From Sulfurisoma sp. (GTDB taxonomy: Bacteria > Pseudomonadota > Gammaproteobacteria > Burkholderiales > Rhodocyclaceae), in assembly GCA_030691075.1 (NCBI GenBank), contig JAUYFI010000155.1:1-47392 (forward strand): a stretch of 47,392 nucleotides of DNA. The letters are read 5' to 3'. Below are positions 8,278-15,375 of the stretch, in pieces (within the stretch, counting starts at the first letter, position 1; each line of letters begins with the position of its first letter). Below the pieces are notes generated by a model. That model made no database searches and was not told the DNA's origin. It saw nothing but the letters and a program-made list of their open reading frames with translations. A program made the position numbers and the translations under genes.

Positions 8278-9138
8278 ATGCTGACGACCACCGACCACAG
8301 CCGCGATGCCGCGGGCCTGCGCTACGTCTATCCGGTCGTGTCGCGCCGCGCCGGCGGCATCTCGATCGGCATCAACCTCAATCCCAACAACGCCTGCAAC
8401 TGGCGCTGCGTCTATTGCCAGGTGCCGGACCTCAAGCGCGGCGGCCCGCCGCCGATCGACCTCGGTCTGCTCGAGGCGGAACTCGACGAGTTGCTGCGCC
8501 GTGTCGCCAGCGCCGACTTTTTGGCGGAACTGGCGCCGCCTGGCGCGCGGCGTATCGTCGATGTCGCCTTCTCCGGCAACGGCGAGCCGACCAGCGCGCC
8601 GGAATTCGGCTCGGCGGTGGACATCGTCGAGCGCGTGCTGGTGCGCCACGGGCTGCTCGGCACGGTGAAAATTCGCCTCATCACCAACGGTAGCCTGGTC
8701 GACCGGCTGCGTGTGCGCGCCGCGCTGGCGCGGCTGGGGCAACTCGGCGGCGAGGTCTGGTTCAAGGTGGACGCCGTGTCCACCAAGGGGACTTCCTCCG
8801 GGGCGTCGCCAGCGCCGACTTTTCGCGTCAACGGCGTACGGCTCAACGCGGACACGATGCGCCGCCGTCTGCGGCTGTGCGGCGGGCTGGTGCCGACCTG
8901 GGTGCAGACCTGCGTGTTCGAATGGGATGGCTCGCCGCCGGCGGCCACCGAAGTCGCGGCCTACCTGGACTTTCTGGCGAGCATGAAGGATGCGGTGGCC
9001 GGCGTGCTGCTCTATGGCCTGGCGCGGCCATCGTGTCAGCCCGAAGCCGGGCGCCTCGGCCGCCTGCCGGAAATCTGGCTCGCCGAACTGGCGTGGAAAA
9101 TAGAAAAACTCGGGCTGACCGTGCGGGTCAGCCCGTAG
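8278..9138 (+). CDS. Radical SAM protein (COG0731-like Fe-S oxidoreductase)
   Basis: A 286-aa radical SAM enzyme. The [4Fe-4S] motif is CNWRCVYC (Cys40, Cys44, Cys47; CX3CX2C), followed by the glycine-rich SAM-binding VAFSGNGEPT at about residue 97 and the strand IRLITNGSLV. The overall look is that of the wyosine-enzyme-like COG0731 group; the reaction is unknown. Being divergent from queD invites comparison with QueE, but the protein is longer and has a different motif context. Two minus-orientation copies of the interspersed repeat lie inside it. The second gives the odd stretch STKGTSSGASPAPTFRV where relatives usually have a compact loop. A hairpin spans its stop codon. Confidence 0.8.
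   Translation: MLTTTDHSRDAAGLRYVYPVVSRRAGGISIGINLNPNNACNWRCVYCQVPDLKRGGPPPIDLGLLEAELDELLRRVASADFLAELAPPGARRIVDVAFSGNGEPTSAPEFGSAVDIVERVLVRHGLLGTVKIRLITNGSLVDRLRVRAALARLGQLGGEVWFKVDAVSTKGTSSGASPAPTFRVNGVRLNADTMRRRLRLCGGLVPTWVQTCVFEWDGSPPAATEVAAYLDFLASMKDAVAGVLLYGLARPSCQPEAGRLGRLPEIWLAELAWKIEKLGLTVRVSP
8497..8522 (-). repeat. Interspersed repeat copy 3 (inside radical SAM gene)
   Basis: On the minus strand the sequence reads AAAAAGTCGGCGCTGGCG then ACACGGCG, differing from the consensus only near the 3' end. It is translated as RRVASADF in the host gene. Confidence 0.7.
8802..8823 (-). repeat. Interspersed repeat copy 4 (inside radical SAM gene)
   Basis: On the minus strand the sequence reads AAAAGTCGGCGCTGGCG then ACGCC. 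It is translated as GASPAPTF, apparently as extra sequence in the host protein. Confidence 0.65.
9111..9135. terminator. Perfect hairpin between convergent genes, with a second competing right arm
   Basis: A 10-bp perfect stem, CGGGCTGACC/GGTCAGCCCG with a 5-base loop, ends at the stop codon of the radical SAM gene. The 15-base right-arm segment GTGCGGGTCAGCCCG is repeated exactly at 9151-9165, which overlaps the 3' end of the convergent XRE gene. The left arm could therefore pair with either copy. There is no U-tract, so intrinsic termination is uncertain. Confidence 0.5.
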
Positions 9139-9157
9139 TCACGGCCGGAAGTGCGGG

Positions 9158-9451
9158 TCAGCCCGCCTTCTTGGCGGCCTTGGCGCGCTTCTTGAGGTCC
9201 TTGAACAGGTTCGACTCGTTGCTCTTGAGGAATTCGATGACCTCGTAGTCGTCGCGCTTGATCTTGCCGATGTCGATGTTCTCGACATGAACCAGGCGCA
9301 GCAGGTGCTGCACGGGGCGGGGCATGTTGCGGCCGCTCTCGTAGCGCGAACCGCCGCTCTGTGTGACTCCGAGTTGCGACCAGAATTGCTGCTGATTCAG
9401 GCCGAGCTTGCGGCGGATTTCGCGCGCGTCGATCTTTTCAATATTCTTCAT
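9158..9451 (-). CDS. Small XRE-family helix-turn-helix regulator
   Basis: A 97-aa DNA-binding protein. The HTH is in residues of about 10-45: REIRRKLGLNQQQFWSQLGV as the first helices, then TQSGGSRYESGRNMP as recognition helix and turn, matching the Cro/C1 fold (QxxFxxxLGVxxxxxSxxExG). The C-terminus is Lys/Ala-rich (DLKKRAKAAKKAG). Upstream is a perfect 16-bp palindrome immediately downstream of a good minus-strand promoter, the arrangement expected for autorepression. It is monocistronic and converges on the radical SAM gene. No partner toxin gene is adjacent, so its regulon cannot be deduced. Confidence 0.82.
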   Translation of the reverse strand: MKNIEKIDAREIRRKLGLNQQQFWSQLGVTQSGGSRYESGRNMPRPVQHLLRLVHVENIDIGKIKRDDYEVIEFLKSNESNLFKDLKKRAKAAKKAG

Positions 9452-9484
9452 AGGGTTACCTCGTTAGTTCGGTTTTGGAATCAC

Positions 9485-9500
9485 TATCACTGAAGTGATA
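9485..9500. promoter_or_regulatory. Palindromic operator of the XRE regulator
   Basis: Perfect inverted repeat TATCACT-GA-AGTGATA, with a partial extra half-site (ATCACT) overlapping its left edge at 9479-9484. It lies 8 bp downstream of the minus-strand -10 box, so a bound dimer would block transcription of the XRE gene. Confidence 0.65.
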
Positions 9501-9507
9501 GGTCGCA

Positions 9508-9536
9508 AGCATAATGGATATCTGGATGTCACACAA
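9508..9536 (-). promoter_or_regulatory. Promoter of the XRE regulator
   Basis: Read on the minus strand: -35 TTGTGT (9531-9536), 17-bp spacer, -10 TATGCT (9508-9513). The predicted start site falls within the palindromic operator. Confidence 0.55.
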
Positions 9537-9601
9537 GCAAATTTTCAGTCGACCTTTCCGGCGCAGTCGCCGGCCTCTTCCGCCGCCGGCCGCCGGCCGG
9601 A

Positions 9602-9607
9602 TATAAT
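9602..9607 (+). promoter_or_regulatory. -10 box upstream of aspartate kinase
   Basis: A consensus TATAAT 37 bp before the aspartate kinase ATG. No good -35 is found 17 bp upstream, where the DNA is GC-rich (TCCGCC). Confidence 0.45.
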
Positions 9608-9643
9608 CGCGAGCTTTTCCAAAGAGTTAATCCAACAAAGCAC

Positions 9644-10885
9644 ATGGCGCTCATAGTTCAAAAATACGGCGGCACCTCGATGGGCTCGCCCGATCGCATC
9701 CGCGACGTCGCCAGGCGCGTGGCGCGCTGGAAGGCCCAGGGCCACCAGCTCGTCGTCGTGGTTTCGGCCATGAGCGGCGAAACCAATCGCCTGATCGCGC
9801 TGGCCAGGGATATTTCGCCGCAGCCCGACGCGCGCGAGCTCGACGTGATGATTTCCACCGGCGAGCAGGTCACCATCGCCCTGCTGGCGATGGCCCTCAA
9901 GGACATCGGCCTCAAGGCCAGGAGCTATACCGGGGGCCAGGTCAAGGTGCTCACCGACAGCACTTTCACCAAGGCGCGCATCCTCGACATCGACGAGGCC
10001 AACATGCGCCGCGACCTCGACAACGACACCATCGTCATCGTCGCCGGCTTCCAGGGCGTGGATGAGCACGGCAACATCACCACGCTCGGCCGCGGCGGCT
10101 CCGACACCTCGGGCGTGGCGCTGGCCGCCGCGCTCAAGGCCGAGGAATGCCAGATCTACACCGATGTCGACGGCGTCTACACCACCGACCCGCGCATCGT
10201 GCCCGAGGCCAGAAAACTCGAGCGCATCACCTTCGAGGAAATGCTCGAGCTGGCGAGCCTCGGCTCCAAGGTGCTGCAAATCCGCTCGGTCGAATTCGCC
10301 GGCAAGTACAAGGTCAAGCTGCGCGTGCTCTCCAGCTTCGAGGAAGAGGGCAAGGAAACCAACGGCACGCTGATCACTTTCGAGGAAGACACCACCATGG
10401 AACAACCGATCATCTCCGGCATCGCCTTCAACCGCGACGAGGCCAAGCTCACCGTGCTCGGCGTGCCCGACCGCCCCGGCATCGCCTACCAGATCCTCGG
10501 CCCGATCGCCGACAGCAACATCGACGTCGACATGATCATCCAGAACGTCGGCCACGACGGCACCACCGACTTCTCCTTCACGGTCAATCGCGGCGAGTTC
10601 GCCCGCGCCAGGAATATCCTCGAGGAGCAGATCAAGCCCCATGTCGGCGCGCGCGCCATCGAAGGCGACAACCGCATCTGCAAGGTCTCGGCCGTCGGCG
10701 TCGGCATGCGCTCGCACCCGGGCGTGGCCAGCCAGATGTTCCGCGCCCTGGCCGAGGAAGGCATCAACATCCAGATGATCTCGACCTCCGAGATCAAGAT
10801 CTCGGTGGTGGTGGACGAGAAGTACCTCGAACTGGCCGTGCGCGTGCTGCACAAGGCTTTCGAGCTCGATCAGGCCGCGGCCTGA
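9644..10885 (+). CDS. lysC: Aspartate kinase
   Basis: A 413-aa aspartokinase, catalysing ATP-dependent phosphorylation of aspartate, the first step to lysine, threonine and methionine. The kinase domain opens with KYGGTSMG (Lys7) and contains VVSAMSGETNRLI, the substrate loop GRGGSDTSGVAL and the nucleotide-site YTDVDGVYTTDPR. Two ACT domains follow from about residue 265 (LTVLGVPDRPGIAYQIL and CKVSAVGVGMRSHPGVAS), the usual site of lysine/threonine feedback. The length is that of single-function betaproteobacterial enzymes. There is no obvious Shine-Dalgarno sequence. The gene converges on rlmD across a 56-bp gap. Confidence 0.94.
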   Translation: MALIVQKYGGTSMGSPDRIRDVARRVARWKAQGHQLVVVVSAMSGETNRLIALARDISPQPDARELDVMISTGEQVTIALLAMALKDIGLKARSYTGGQVKVLTDSTFTKARILDIDEANMRRDLDNDTIVIVAGFQGVDEHGNITTLGRGGSDTSGVALAAALKAEECQIYTDVDGVYTTDPRIVPEARKLERITFEEMLELASLGSKVLQIRSVEFAGKYKVKLRVLSSFEEEGKETNGTLITFEEDTTMEQPIISGIAFNRDEAKLTVLGVPDRPGIAYQILGPIADSNIDVDMIIQNVGHDGTTDFSFTVNRGEFARARNILEEQIKPHVGARAIEGDNRICKVSAVGVGMRSHPGVASQMFRALAEEGINIQMISTSEIKISVVVDEKYLELAVRVLHKAFELDQAAA

Positions 10886-10941
10886 TCCTGGCACTTGCCA
10901 TGTCGTTGGGACGGCTGTTTTTGGATACCGTCAAGCCCGAT

Positions 10942-12237
10942 TCAACGCTCAAACAGTGCGATCGACTCGACGTGCGATGTCTGCGGGAACATGTTGCCGA
11001 TGCCGGCACCGCGCAGCCGATAGCCTTGGTCATTCACCAGTATGGCGGCATCGCGCGCCAACGTGGCCGGACTGCATGAGACATAGACGATGCGTCGCGG
11101 ATAGGGCTCGGTCAGCGCCTTGACCAGCGCGATCGCGCCCTCGCGCGGCGGATCAATCAGCATCTTGTCGAAGGAACCGAGCGCGGCCAGACTCTCCGTG
11201 GTTGCATTGAAGAGGTTGGCGACGTGGAACTCGGTGCGCTCGGACAGGCCGTTTGCCGCCGCATTGGCAAAGGCACGATCAACCAGTGTCTGGCTGCCTT
11301 CCACGCCCACGACCGTCGCACCGTGGCGCGCTATCGGTAGCGTGAAATTGCCCAGCCCGCAGAACATGTCGACGATGTTCTCGCCAACGCGCGGCGCCAG
11401 CAGGCCCATGGCGCGGCGCACCAGCATGCGGTTGATGCCGAAATTGACCTGGGTGAAGTCAGTAGGCCGGAATTGCAGCGTCACGCCGAAGTCCGGCAGC
11501 GCATAGTTCAGCAGCCCGGCATCGGCGGGATGAAACAGCGTGACCGTATCCGGTCCGCCTGTTTGCAGGTAAAAGACAATATTATTGGCATCGGCGAAGG
11601 CTCGCAACAGATCCTCGTCCGCCGCCGTCAATGGTTCGAGGATGCGCAGCAACAGAACCGTCTGATTGTCCGCGATCGCCACCTCGATCTGCGGCAGCCG
11701 ATCCGGAATTGACATGGCGAACACCAGTTTGCGCAAGCTCGGCAGCAGCGCCGCAAATTCCGCCGGCAGTACCTTGCAGGTCTGCATGTCGGCGACGTAG
11801 CTGCTGAGCCGCTCGCGAAAACCCACCAGCACGCCGCCCTTCTTCGGCACCAGGCGCACCGACAACCGCGCGCGGCGGCGATAACCCCAAGCGGGGCCGA
11901 CAATGGGCGGAAACATCGCTTCCGGCTTCAGCCGGGCAATATGCCAGAGCGCATCCTCGAGCACGCGCTGCTTCGTCGCCGTCTGCGCTCCCGCCTCGAG
12001 ATGCTGCATGCTGCAACCGCCGCAGACGCCGAAATGCGGACACGGCGGCGTCACGCGCTGGCTCGATGCGCGGCGGATAGCGGTCACGCTGGCTTGCTCG
12101 TATGTTGGCTTGCGACGATGGCTGGCGTAGTCGACGTGCTCGCCCGGCAGGGCGCCCTCGATGAAAATTGCCTTGCCGTCGACGTGCGCGACCCCGCGTC
12201 CTTCGTGATCCAGTGATTCGATAATGGTCTCGGGCAT
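10942..12237 (-). CDS. rlmD: 23S rRNA (uracil(1939)-C5)-methyltransferase RlmD
   Basis: A 431-aa SAM-dependent tRNA/rRNA m5U methyltransferase of the TrmA/RlmD family. An N-terminal TRAM domain (residues about 1-55, [19 protein letters not shown]) binds RNA. Four cysteines for a [4Fe-4S] cluster are Cys66, Cys72, Cys75 and Cys154. The SAM site is [15 protein letters not shown], and the catalytic core includes LIDPPREGA and the nucleophile Cys in [12 protein letters not shown]. Length and Fe-S cysteines separate it from TrmA. No partner gene is adjacent; the upstream gap carries repeat DNA rather than a shared operon. Confidence 0.92.
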   Translation of the reverse strand: MPETIIESLDHEGRGVAHVDGKAIFIEGALPGEHVDYASHRRKPTYEQASVTAIRRASSQRVTPPCPHFGVCGGCSMQHLEAGAQTATKQRVLEDALWHIARLKPEAMFPPIVGPAWGYRRRARLSVRLVPKKGGVLVGFRERLSSYVADMQTCKVLPAEFAALLPSLRKLVFAMSIPDRLPQIEVAIADNQTVLLLRILEPLTAADEDLLRAFADANNIVFYLQTGGPDTVTLFHPADAGLLNYALPDFGVTLQFRPTDFTQVNFGINRMLVRRAMGLLAPRVGENIVDMFCGLGNFTLPIARHGATVVGVEGSQTLVDRAFANAAANGLSERTEFHVANLFNATTESLAALGSFDKMLIDPPREGAIALVKALTEPYPRRIVYVSCSPATLARDAAILVNDQGYRLRGAGIGNMFPQTSHVESIALFER

Positions 12238-12351
12238 GGCGAACGTCTCGAAAAAAGGCGCGATTATAACGTCCGCATGATTACGACACTACTGGGTGTC
12301 TGACCGCCACTTGAGCTAATGGAGCGTTCCAACAAACCGATTCCGATATCC

Positions 12352-12479
12352 CCGTTCGCCCTGAGCTTGTCGAAGGGAGCGTGTCGAAGGGAGCGTGTCG
12401 AAGGGAGCTTGTCGAAGACCGGTTCTGGCGCGGGCTGGCGGTTCGACCGTTCGACAAGCTCACGGCTCACCGCGAACGG
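12352..12479. repeat. Intergenic repeat: four 14-bp tandem units and an inverted arm
   Basis: Four tandem 14-bp units run from 12363 to 12418 (GAG C(T/G)TGTCGAAGG). They are preceded by CCGTTCGCCCTGAGCTTGTC and followed by an inverted arm at about 12450-12479 (GTTCGACAAGCTC ... GCGAACGG). The outer arms can fold into a long hairpin. Elements built on TTCGACAAGCTC are common between genes in many Beta- and Gammaproteobacteria; the internal tandem expansion is peculiar to this copy. It lies between rlmD and a radical SAM gene, both on the minus strand. Confidence 0.75.
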
Positions 12480-12512
12480 TAACTGATTTGCTTGAACGAA
12501 CTACTAGGGGCG

Positions 12513-13421
12513 TTACAGGCCGCGGACCCAGGCCGGGCGTAGCGGCGCGGAATCGGGGTGGGCGATGGCCTCGCGCACCCGCGCCAGCAAGCGTTCCTTG
12601 TCGGCGCCGAGGGTGCCCTTGAGGATCAGCCAGTTCGATGCATGGTCGGAGCGGAAGACCGTGCGGCGCAGTTCCAGCGCCGCGAGAAAACGTTCCATCT
12701 CGCGCAGCAGGCCGCCGATGTCCAGCGGCTGCCACTCGGGGAAGGCCGCGCGAAAGCGCTCTTCGCCCTTGGGGAAACTGACCACCAGCGTGGCGAGATA
12801 CTCGGGCTGGGCGGCGTTGGCGAGTCGTGCCGAGTTATCGGCGTGCTGCTGCCACAGCGCTTCTCCGCCGAGTCCGTTGAGGATCATCACCGAGCGCCTG
12901 ATGCCGGCATCGCCCAGCTTGGCGAGAGCGTCGAGGGTGGTGGCGTAGGTCTCGCCCTTGTCGACTTTCTCCAGCACCTCGTCGTCGCCGGATTCGGCGC
13001 CGACGTAGGCCATGGAGAGGCCGGCATCGGCCAACTCGCGCAGCTCGGCCACCGACTTCCTGCGCAGATTGCGCGGCAGGCAGTAGCTGGAAACGCGATG
13101 CACGTCGGGCAGGTGCAGGCGGATGGCTTGCAGCACCTCGAGCAGGCGTCGGGTCGGCAGCACCAGCGCGTCGCCGTCGGCGAGGAAGACGCGGCGCACC
13201 TCGTTGCCGAAACGTTCGCCGCAGCGGCGGATGGCGTCGAGCGTTTCGGCTTGATCGCGGGCGCGGAATTTCTTCCGCGGCTCCGTGTACATCTCGCAGA
13301 AGGTGCAGCGGTTCCACGAGCAGCCATCGGTGACCGGCAGGATCAGCGAGTCCGCCTCGCTCGGCGGGCGGAACACCGGATCGACATAACGAACGATGGG
13401 GACGGGAAACTCCGGGAACAT
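12513..13421 (-). CDS. Radical SAM protein, Elp3/B12-independent type
   Basis: A 302-aa radical SAM enzyme. The cluster motif is CSWNRCTFC (Cys34, Cys39, Cys42; CX4CX2C) in the context LPVTDGCSWNRCTFCEMY. This is followed by RVFLADGDALVLPT and a typical barrel strand, MAYVGAESGDDEVLEKVDKG, then VMILNGLGG. The C-terminal part has no auxiliary cysteine cluster. The family is widespread but of undefined reaction. It is the last gene of the minus-strand run from 16881, 22 bp after the mutarotase gene, but nothing in the operon fixes its substrate. Confidence 0.8.
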   Translation of the reverse strand: MFPEFPVPIVRYVDPVFRPPSEADSLILPVTDGCSWNRCTFCEMYTEPRKKFRARDQAETLDAIRRCGERFGNEVRRVFLADGDALVLPTRRLLEVLQAIRLHLPDVHRVSSYCLPRNLRRKSVAELRELADAGLSMAYVGAESGDDEVLEKVDKGETYATTLDALAKLGDAGIRRSVMILNGLGGEALWQQHADNSARLANAAQPEYLATLVVSFPKGEERFRAAFPEWQPLDIGGLLREMERFLAALELRRTVFRSDHASNWLILKGTLGADKERLLARVREAIAHPDSAPLRPAWVRGL

Positions 13422-13443
13422 GGCCGCGCCGCGCCGGCGGCGA

Positions 13444-14373
13444 TCAGTCCTTGACGGAGCGATACTGCGCGGTCATGCGGTGGGTCGCGCCGGGGGCGAG
13501 CTGTATCACGTCATCAAACGCGTTGGCGGTCTCGACGCAGACCATCGCGGTCCAGCCGTCGGCGCCGAAGTCGCCCATCTTGTCGGCCTTCTCGTTCCAC
13601 GGGTTCCACACGATGGTCGAGTGGCTGCCGGTGCTGGTGATGACGATGCGGCGGCCGAGCGCCGGGTCGCGGATCTCGCAGTGGCCGCTCGTGCCGAGAT
13701 AGATGCGGTCGGTTTCCTGGGTGAAGCTCACCGCGCCATGCTGGGCCTTGCGCGTACTGCCGTCGACCTTGTCGATGAAGTCGCGGTTTTCGAGTCCCGT
13801 GATCGTGGTCTTGCGGATGTCGCCGACCTCGAAGTAGGTATGCAGGGCCTGGCCGAGTTCGAAGGGAGCGGTTCCGGTGTTGGTGGTGGCAAGTTCGACT
13901 TCGAGCTCGGGGCCGACGGTGATGATGTTCCTGACCGTCGAGGCGTGCGGCCATTGCGCGCGCGTCGCCTCCGATTGCACCAGTTCGAACTCGAGGCGAA
14001 CGCGGTGGTCGGGCAGCACCCTGGCGTCGACGAGTTCCCACGGAACCGTGCGGGCGAAGCCATGGCCGGGGAGCCTGGCGTCCGTGGCGTGAGGGCCGAA
14101 CCACGGCCAGCACACGGGCACGCCGCCGCGAATCGACTTGCCCGGCGCGAACTTGGCGAGCCTGGATAGCCAGATCAGCGGCGCGTGGCCGGCCGGCTGG
14201 TAGGTCATGACGTGGGCGCCCTGCAGGGCGATGCGGGCGGTGGCGTAGCGCGTCGTGACGTTGGCGACGGTGAAGCCCTCGGCGATGTCCTCGAAATTCA
14301 AAAAGTTATGCGAAGCGGTATCCCCTGGGACGGCGCTGGCGAGACGGCGATTCAGTTCGGCTGCCTGGTTCAT
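13444..14373 (-). CDS. D-hexose-6-phosphate mutarotase (aldose-1-epimerase family)
   Basis: A 309-aa galactose-mutarotase-fold protein of the YeaD type, interconverting alpha and beta anomers of hexose 6-phosphates. Motifs include the early ALQGAHVMTYQPAGHAPLIWLS, the substrate-binding RGGVPVCWPWFGPH, the catalytic His in ALHTYFEVGD (about residue 165), and the catalytic Glu in VCVETANAFDDVIQLAPG near residue 280. The start at 14373 overlaps the thioredoxin stop by four bases (ATGA), so translation is coupled. A partial repeat copy sits at codons 11-17 (LASAVPG). Confidence 0.87.
   Translation of the reverse strand: MNQAAELNRRLASAVPGDTASHNFLNFEDIAEGFTVANVTTRYATARIALQGAHVMTYQPAGHAPLIWLSRLAKFAPGKSIRGGVPVCWPWFGPHATDARLPGHGFARTVPWELVDARVLPDHRVRLEFELVQSEATRAQWPHASTVRNIITVGPELEVELATTNTGTAPFELGQALHTYFEVGDIRKTTITGLENRDFIDKVDGSTRKAQHGAVSFTQETDRIYLGTSGHCEIRDPALGRRIVITSTGSHSTIVWNPWNEKADKMGDFGADGWTAMVCVETANAFDDVIQLAPGATHRMTAQYRSVKD
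14329..14349 (+). repeat. Interspersed repeat copy 5 (partial)
   Basis: GACGGCGCTGGCGAGACGGC matches the central and 3' part of the element, but the A-rich leader is missing. It lies within the first codons of the mutarotase gene, on the opposite strand. Confidence 0.45.
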
Positions 14374-14726
14374 TGCGGTTTTCCTTCGGTGTGTTTGGCG
14401 ATGACGCCGTCGATGAATTGGGTCAGGAAACCCATGGTTTGCGCGCTGTGGAAGCGGTCGACCTCGACCCCATGGCTGTAGGCAATGATGGTCGGAAAAC
14501 CGCGCACCTTGTGGCGGCCGGCGATGCGCATGTTCTCGTCGGCATCGACCAGCGCGAGCAGGAAGCGGCCGGCGTAGCCGTTCACCGCCGTGTAGAGAAG
14601 CGGTGCCAGCACGCGGCAGGGCGCACACCAGTCGGCGCTGATGTCGACCAGTATCGGGGTTTCGTGGGAACGGGCGACGACGAGTTGGTCGAAGTCGTCC
14701 TCGGTGACGTCGAAGGCAAGCGACAT
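14370..14726 (-). CDS. Thioredoxin family protein (WCAPC active site)
   Basis: A 118-aa single-domain thioredoxin-fold protein. The active site is ISADWCAPCRVLAP (Cys34, Cys37), and the cis-proline loop is VRGFPTIIAY. WCAPC instead of WCGPC occurs in side branches such as chaperone-like thioredoxins, so this may not be the general cellular reductant. There is no signal peptide, so it should be cytosolic. The gene lies 16 bp after folE and overlaps the mutarotase gene, within a five-gene minus-strand operon. Confidence 0.87.
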   Translation of the reverse strand: MSLAFDVTEDDFDQLVVARSHETPILVDISADWCAPCRVLAPLLYTAVNGYAGRFLLALVDADENMRIAGRHKVRGFPTIIAYSHGVEVDRFHSAQTMGFLTQFIDGVIAKHTEGKPQ

Positions 14727-14742
14727 GATTTTCTCCCCTGCT

Positions 14743-15369
14743 TCAGCCGATCGCCCGCAGGAACTCGTTGCGGGCCTGGTCGGATTCGGCGAACGTTCCG
14801 GTGAAGGCCTGCGTCACCACGCGCTCGTCGCCGCGGCGGTCCTCGCCGAGCAGCAGGCACAGTTGCTCGGCCTCGACCACGCAGGCGGCGCCCCGCGCCA
14901 TGCCGAAGTGCATCAGCGCCTCGGCGATGTCGCGGGTCATCCACTCCTGGTAGGTGAAGCGATGGCCAATGGCATCGACCAGCCGCGCGATGCGGCCGAA
15001 GCCGTGCAGCCGCCCGCCCGGCAGGTAGGCGACGTGCGCCACGCCACGGAAGGGCACCAGGTGGTGCGGGCAGACGCCGTGGATGGCGATGCCGCGCACC
15101 ACCACCATGTCCGAGCGGCGGTCCTCGAAGCCTTCGCCCAGCGCCTCGGCCGGGTCGATGTCGTAGCCGCCGAGCAGGCGCTTCTGCCACAGCTCGCGCA
15201 CCCGTTGCGCGGTCTTGCCGGTGTGCGTCGAATCGGGTGCCACGCCGCAGGCGCGCAGCAGGTCGGTGACGGCGCGCTCGAAGGCGGTGGGGTCGAACCG
15301 GCCCGGGCGCGGAATGCCGATGCCGCTGTCGGCGCCGGGCGGCGGGCAATGATCATCACATGCGGGCAT
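14743..15369 (-). CDS. folE: GTP cyclohydrolase I-like protein with altered active site
   Basis: A 208-aa protein of the T-fold GTP cyclohydrolase I family. The Zn ligands are kept (Cys100 and His103 in GVCPHHLVPF, Cys171 in AEQLC), as are His102 and the guanine-anchoring Glu142 (YQEW). The ending FAESDQARNEFLRAIG is typical. Two residues usually needed for turnover appear changed when aligned by eye to E. coli FolE (VHYCVKARG): the position of His179 is Gln169 and that of Arg185 is Gly175. CPHH replaces the usual CEHH. It may be a divergent family member with different chemistry; the symbol marks the family only. It lies 6 bp after the PilZ-like gene. Confidence 0.78.
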   Translation of the reverse strand: MPACDDHCPPPGADSGIGIPRPGRFDPTAFERAVTDLLRACGVAPDSTHTGKTAQRVRELWQKRLLGGYDIDPAEALGEGFEDRRSDMVVVRGIAIHGVCPHHLVPFRGVAHVAYLPGGRLHGFGRIARLVDAIGHRFTYQEWMTRDIAEALMHFGMARGAACVVEAEQLCLLLGEDRRGDERVVTQAFTGTFAESDQARNEFLRAIG

Positions 15370-15375
15370 GGCGGT

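Noticed and set aside
13444..14628. Longer form of the mutarotase gene starting at 14628.
   Set aside because: The extension is antisense-like, Arg/His/Pro-rich, and covers the thioredoxin gene. The ATG at 14373 overlaps the thioredoxin stop neatly.
14630..14650. AGTCGGCGCTG match to the interspersed repeat inside the thioredoxin gene.
   Set aside because: It encodes the conserved SADWCAPC active site and matches only the 11-base core, without the leader or tail. Chance is sufficient.
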